Assembly (NCBI GenBank): GCA_903903765.1
Contig: CAIVAH010000290.1
Location: forward strand, 1 to 8,019
Source: an uncultured Methylococcaceae bacterium
GTDB lineage: Bacteria > Pseudomonadota > Gammaproteobacteria > Methylococcales > Methylomonadaceae
Length of the DNA stretch: 8,019 nt
Direction: 5' to 3'
The notes under the pieces are model-generated. The model searched no databases, was not told the DNA's origin, and saw only the letters and a list, made by a program, of their open reading frames with translations. The position numbers and the translations under genes are program-made. Below, in pieces: positions 7,165 to 8,019 of this stretch; the stretch's first letter is position 1; every line of letters begins with the position of its first letter.

Positions 7165-7545
7165 TTATTTTTGACCCGCTTTACGCGTAGCCTCAGAAAA
7201 CATCATGCCCTGTAACGCTTCTCGAGTTGTTTGCATGCGTAATTGTTTTAAGTGTCGATCGGATATCACGCCCGGTACTTTAGCTTCTGCATACACATCG
7301 CGCATCTTAGCTAAGTTGGGCTCACATTGTTTAATAATCGCTTCGGTTGCATTACGAGTGTCTTGGCTTTGATATGCGGGCTTTTGCATCTCATCACTGA
7401 CACATTTTTTATAGGCATATTTAGCGGCTTGCACTTTCTCAATGGTTGCGTCGGTTAAGGTTGTATTAACCCATTCATTTTTTGATTCTTCTGCCATTGC
7501 AGTGCAAGTACACAATAAAAGCATACTAAAAAATAGTTTATTCAT
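7165..7545 (-). CDS. Small exported (periplasmic) protein of unknown function
   Basis: Starting at ATG 7543-7545 the product is 126 residues. Residues 1-18 are a Sec signal peptide (MNK, a hydrophobic core with two Cys, then an AMA/EES cleavage site). The mature part of about 108 residues is predicted largely helical and charged, with two cysteines (C48 and C74) that could form a disulfide in the periplasm, within the patterns KYAYKKC and EAIIKQCEPNL. I recognise no named family. The frame stays open upstream to an ATG at 7609-7611 that overlaps the htpX stop (TAATG) and would add 22 residues, but this would bury the signal peptide. The internal ATG has GGGGA at 7550-7554, four bases away, and is preferred. 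The gene lies 65 bases after htpX and 21 bases before the DUF2760 gene, so it is probably co-transcribed with the envelope/chaperone module. It is not a lipoprotein: neither Cys in the signal has a proper lipobox. Confidence 0.82.
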   Translation of the reverse strand: MNKLFFSMLLLCTCTAMAEESKNEWVNTTLTDATIEKVQAAKYAYKKCVSDEMQKPAYQSQDTRNATEAIIKQCEPNLAKMRDVYAEAKVPGVISDRHLKQLRMQTTREALQGMMFSEATRKAGQK

Positions 7546-7549
7546 AAAA

Positions 7550-7554
7550 TCCCC
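7550..7554 (-). promoter_or_regulatory. Ribosome binding site for the small exported protein
   Basis: GGGGA on the minus strand is four bases from ATG 7543-7545. With the signal peptide that begins there, it favours this start over the in-frame ATG at 7609-7611 that overlaps the htpX stop. Confidence 0.5.
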
Positions 7555-7610
7555 AGTTTTGTTTTTATTTATAGTTTTAGCTAAGGTTGCATTCAGCATG
7601 ATAGGTAACA

Positions 7611-8019
7611 TTATTGATTATTTTGTAAAGCGGCTATGCGTTCTTCTAAGGGTGGATGACTCATAAATAAGCGGGACACACCACTGCCATTAATACCAAA
7701 TGCAGCCAATTGACCCGGTAAGTCGGGTGCTTCATGAGCTCTTTGTAAGGCGCGTAAAGCCGCAATCATATTTTGTTTACCGGCTAATTGCGCACCACCG
7801 GCATCCGCTTTAAATTCTCTGTAACGTGAAAACCACATCACCAACATCGATGCTAAAAAGCCCAAGGCAATTTGCGCCAACATTTGAGTAATGTAATAGG
7901 CAGGGCCATTACCCCGTTCAGTTTTAAAGACCACTCGGTCAACAAAATGACCAATAATGGTCGCAAAGAAAAACACAAACGTATTAACCACGCCTTGCAT
8001 CAAAGCCATAGTGACCATA
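7611..8019 (-). CDS. htpX: Protease HtpX, C-terminal part
   Basis: HtpX is an inner-membrane M48-family zinc metalloprotease that degrades misfolded membrane proteins, working alongside FtsH. The last 135 residues are in the window; the gene continues past the right edge, and the base at 8019 fits the expected Asp (GAT) codon before MVTM. By alignment from memory with E. coli HtpX, the HExxH zinc motif lies just outside the window. Visible features are the [15 protein letters not shown] segment leading into a membrane helix (about 10-30 of the visible part), a second helix (about 46-63), [15 protein letters not shown] with the third zinc-ligand glutamate in REF (visible residue 68), and the C-terminal [15 protein letters not shown] signature. 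The insert between the two membrane segments is shorter than in E. coli. The stop TAA overlaps an ATG (TAATG) in frame with the next gene. In other bacteria htpX is often stress-induced, but its promoter is not in view. Confidence 0.95.
   Translation of the reverse strand, partial: MVTMALMQGVVNTFVFFFATIIGHFVDRVVFKTERGNGPAYYITQMLAQIALGFLASMLVMWFSRYREFKADAGGAQLAGKQNMIAALRALQRAHEAPDLPGQLAAFGINGSGVSRLFMSHPPLEERIAALQNNQ

Noticed and set aside
7504..7515. Lipoprotein signal in the small exported protein (cysteines at residues 12 and 14)
   Set aside because: The residues before each Cys (LLL and LCT) do not fit a lipobox, which needs a small residue at -1, and a normal AMA cleavage site follows.
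7546..7610. Heat-shock (sigma-32) or sigma-70 promoter between htpX and the small exported protein
   Set aside because: There is no CTTGAA/CCCCAT pattern; the only -10-like hexamer, TATAAA at 7568-7573, has a poor -35 partner (CTGAAT).

Overview
This window looks like chromosomal DNA of an AT-rich gammaproteobacterium. That reading rests on a full-length HrpA-type DEAH helicase close to the Escherichia coli protein, an HtpX C-terminus that reads like the enterobacterial one, and a DUF2760/Hsp70 gene pair that I associate with gamma- and betaproteobacteria. I cannot name the genus. There is no sign of phage, insertion sequence, CRISPR array, tRNA or rRNA.

Layout: everything I can support lies on the minus strand, so transcription runs right to left. 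From the right edge these are: the C-terminal third or more of htpX (7611-8019, cut by the window edge); a small exported protein of unknown function (7165-7545); a membrane-anchored DUF2760 protein (6484-7143); a lid-less Hsp70-family ATPase (4622-6487) whose GTG start overlaps the preceding stop by 4 bases; and hrpA (667-4605), starting 16 bases after the Hsp70 stop. The gaps are 65, 21, -4 and 16 bases, so the last four genes, and possibly htpX, probably form one operon. A weak hairpin plus T-rich tract at 501-533 may end it. The 226-666 stretch is very AT-rich and non-coding. It carries a plausible minus-strand promoter (454-481), a perfect 8+8 bp inverted repeat (413-433) and a G-U-rich hairpin (320-353), all upstream of a second exported protein whose N-terminus (1-225) runs off the left edge.

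Functionally the operon reads as a protein and translation quality-control set. HtpX is an inner-membrane zinc protease that degrades misfolded membrane proteins. The DUF2760 protein appears to be a single-pass anchor with a cytoplasmic domain, encoded so as to be made together with an Hsp70 ATPase that has an intact nucleotide-binding domain but no helical lid. HrpA is an RNA helicase linked to mRNA processing and to rescue of stalled ribosomes. The most interesting possibility is a membrane-tethered Hsp70 module of unknown client, physically linked to HrpA. No dramatic new system is evident, and the DUF2760/Hsp70 module plus the unnamed exported protein are the poorly understood parts.
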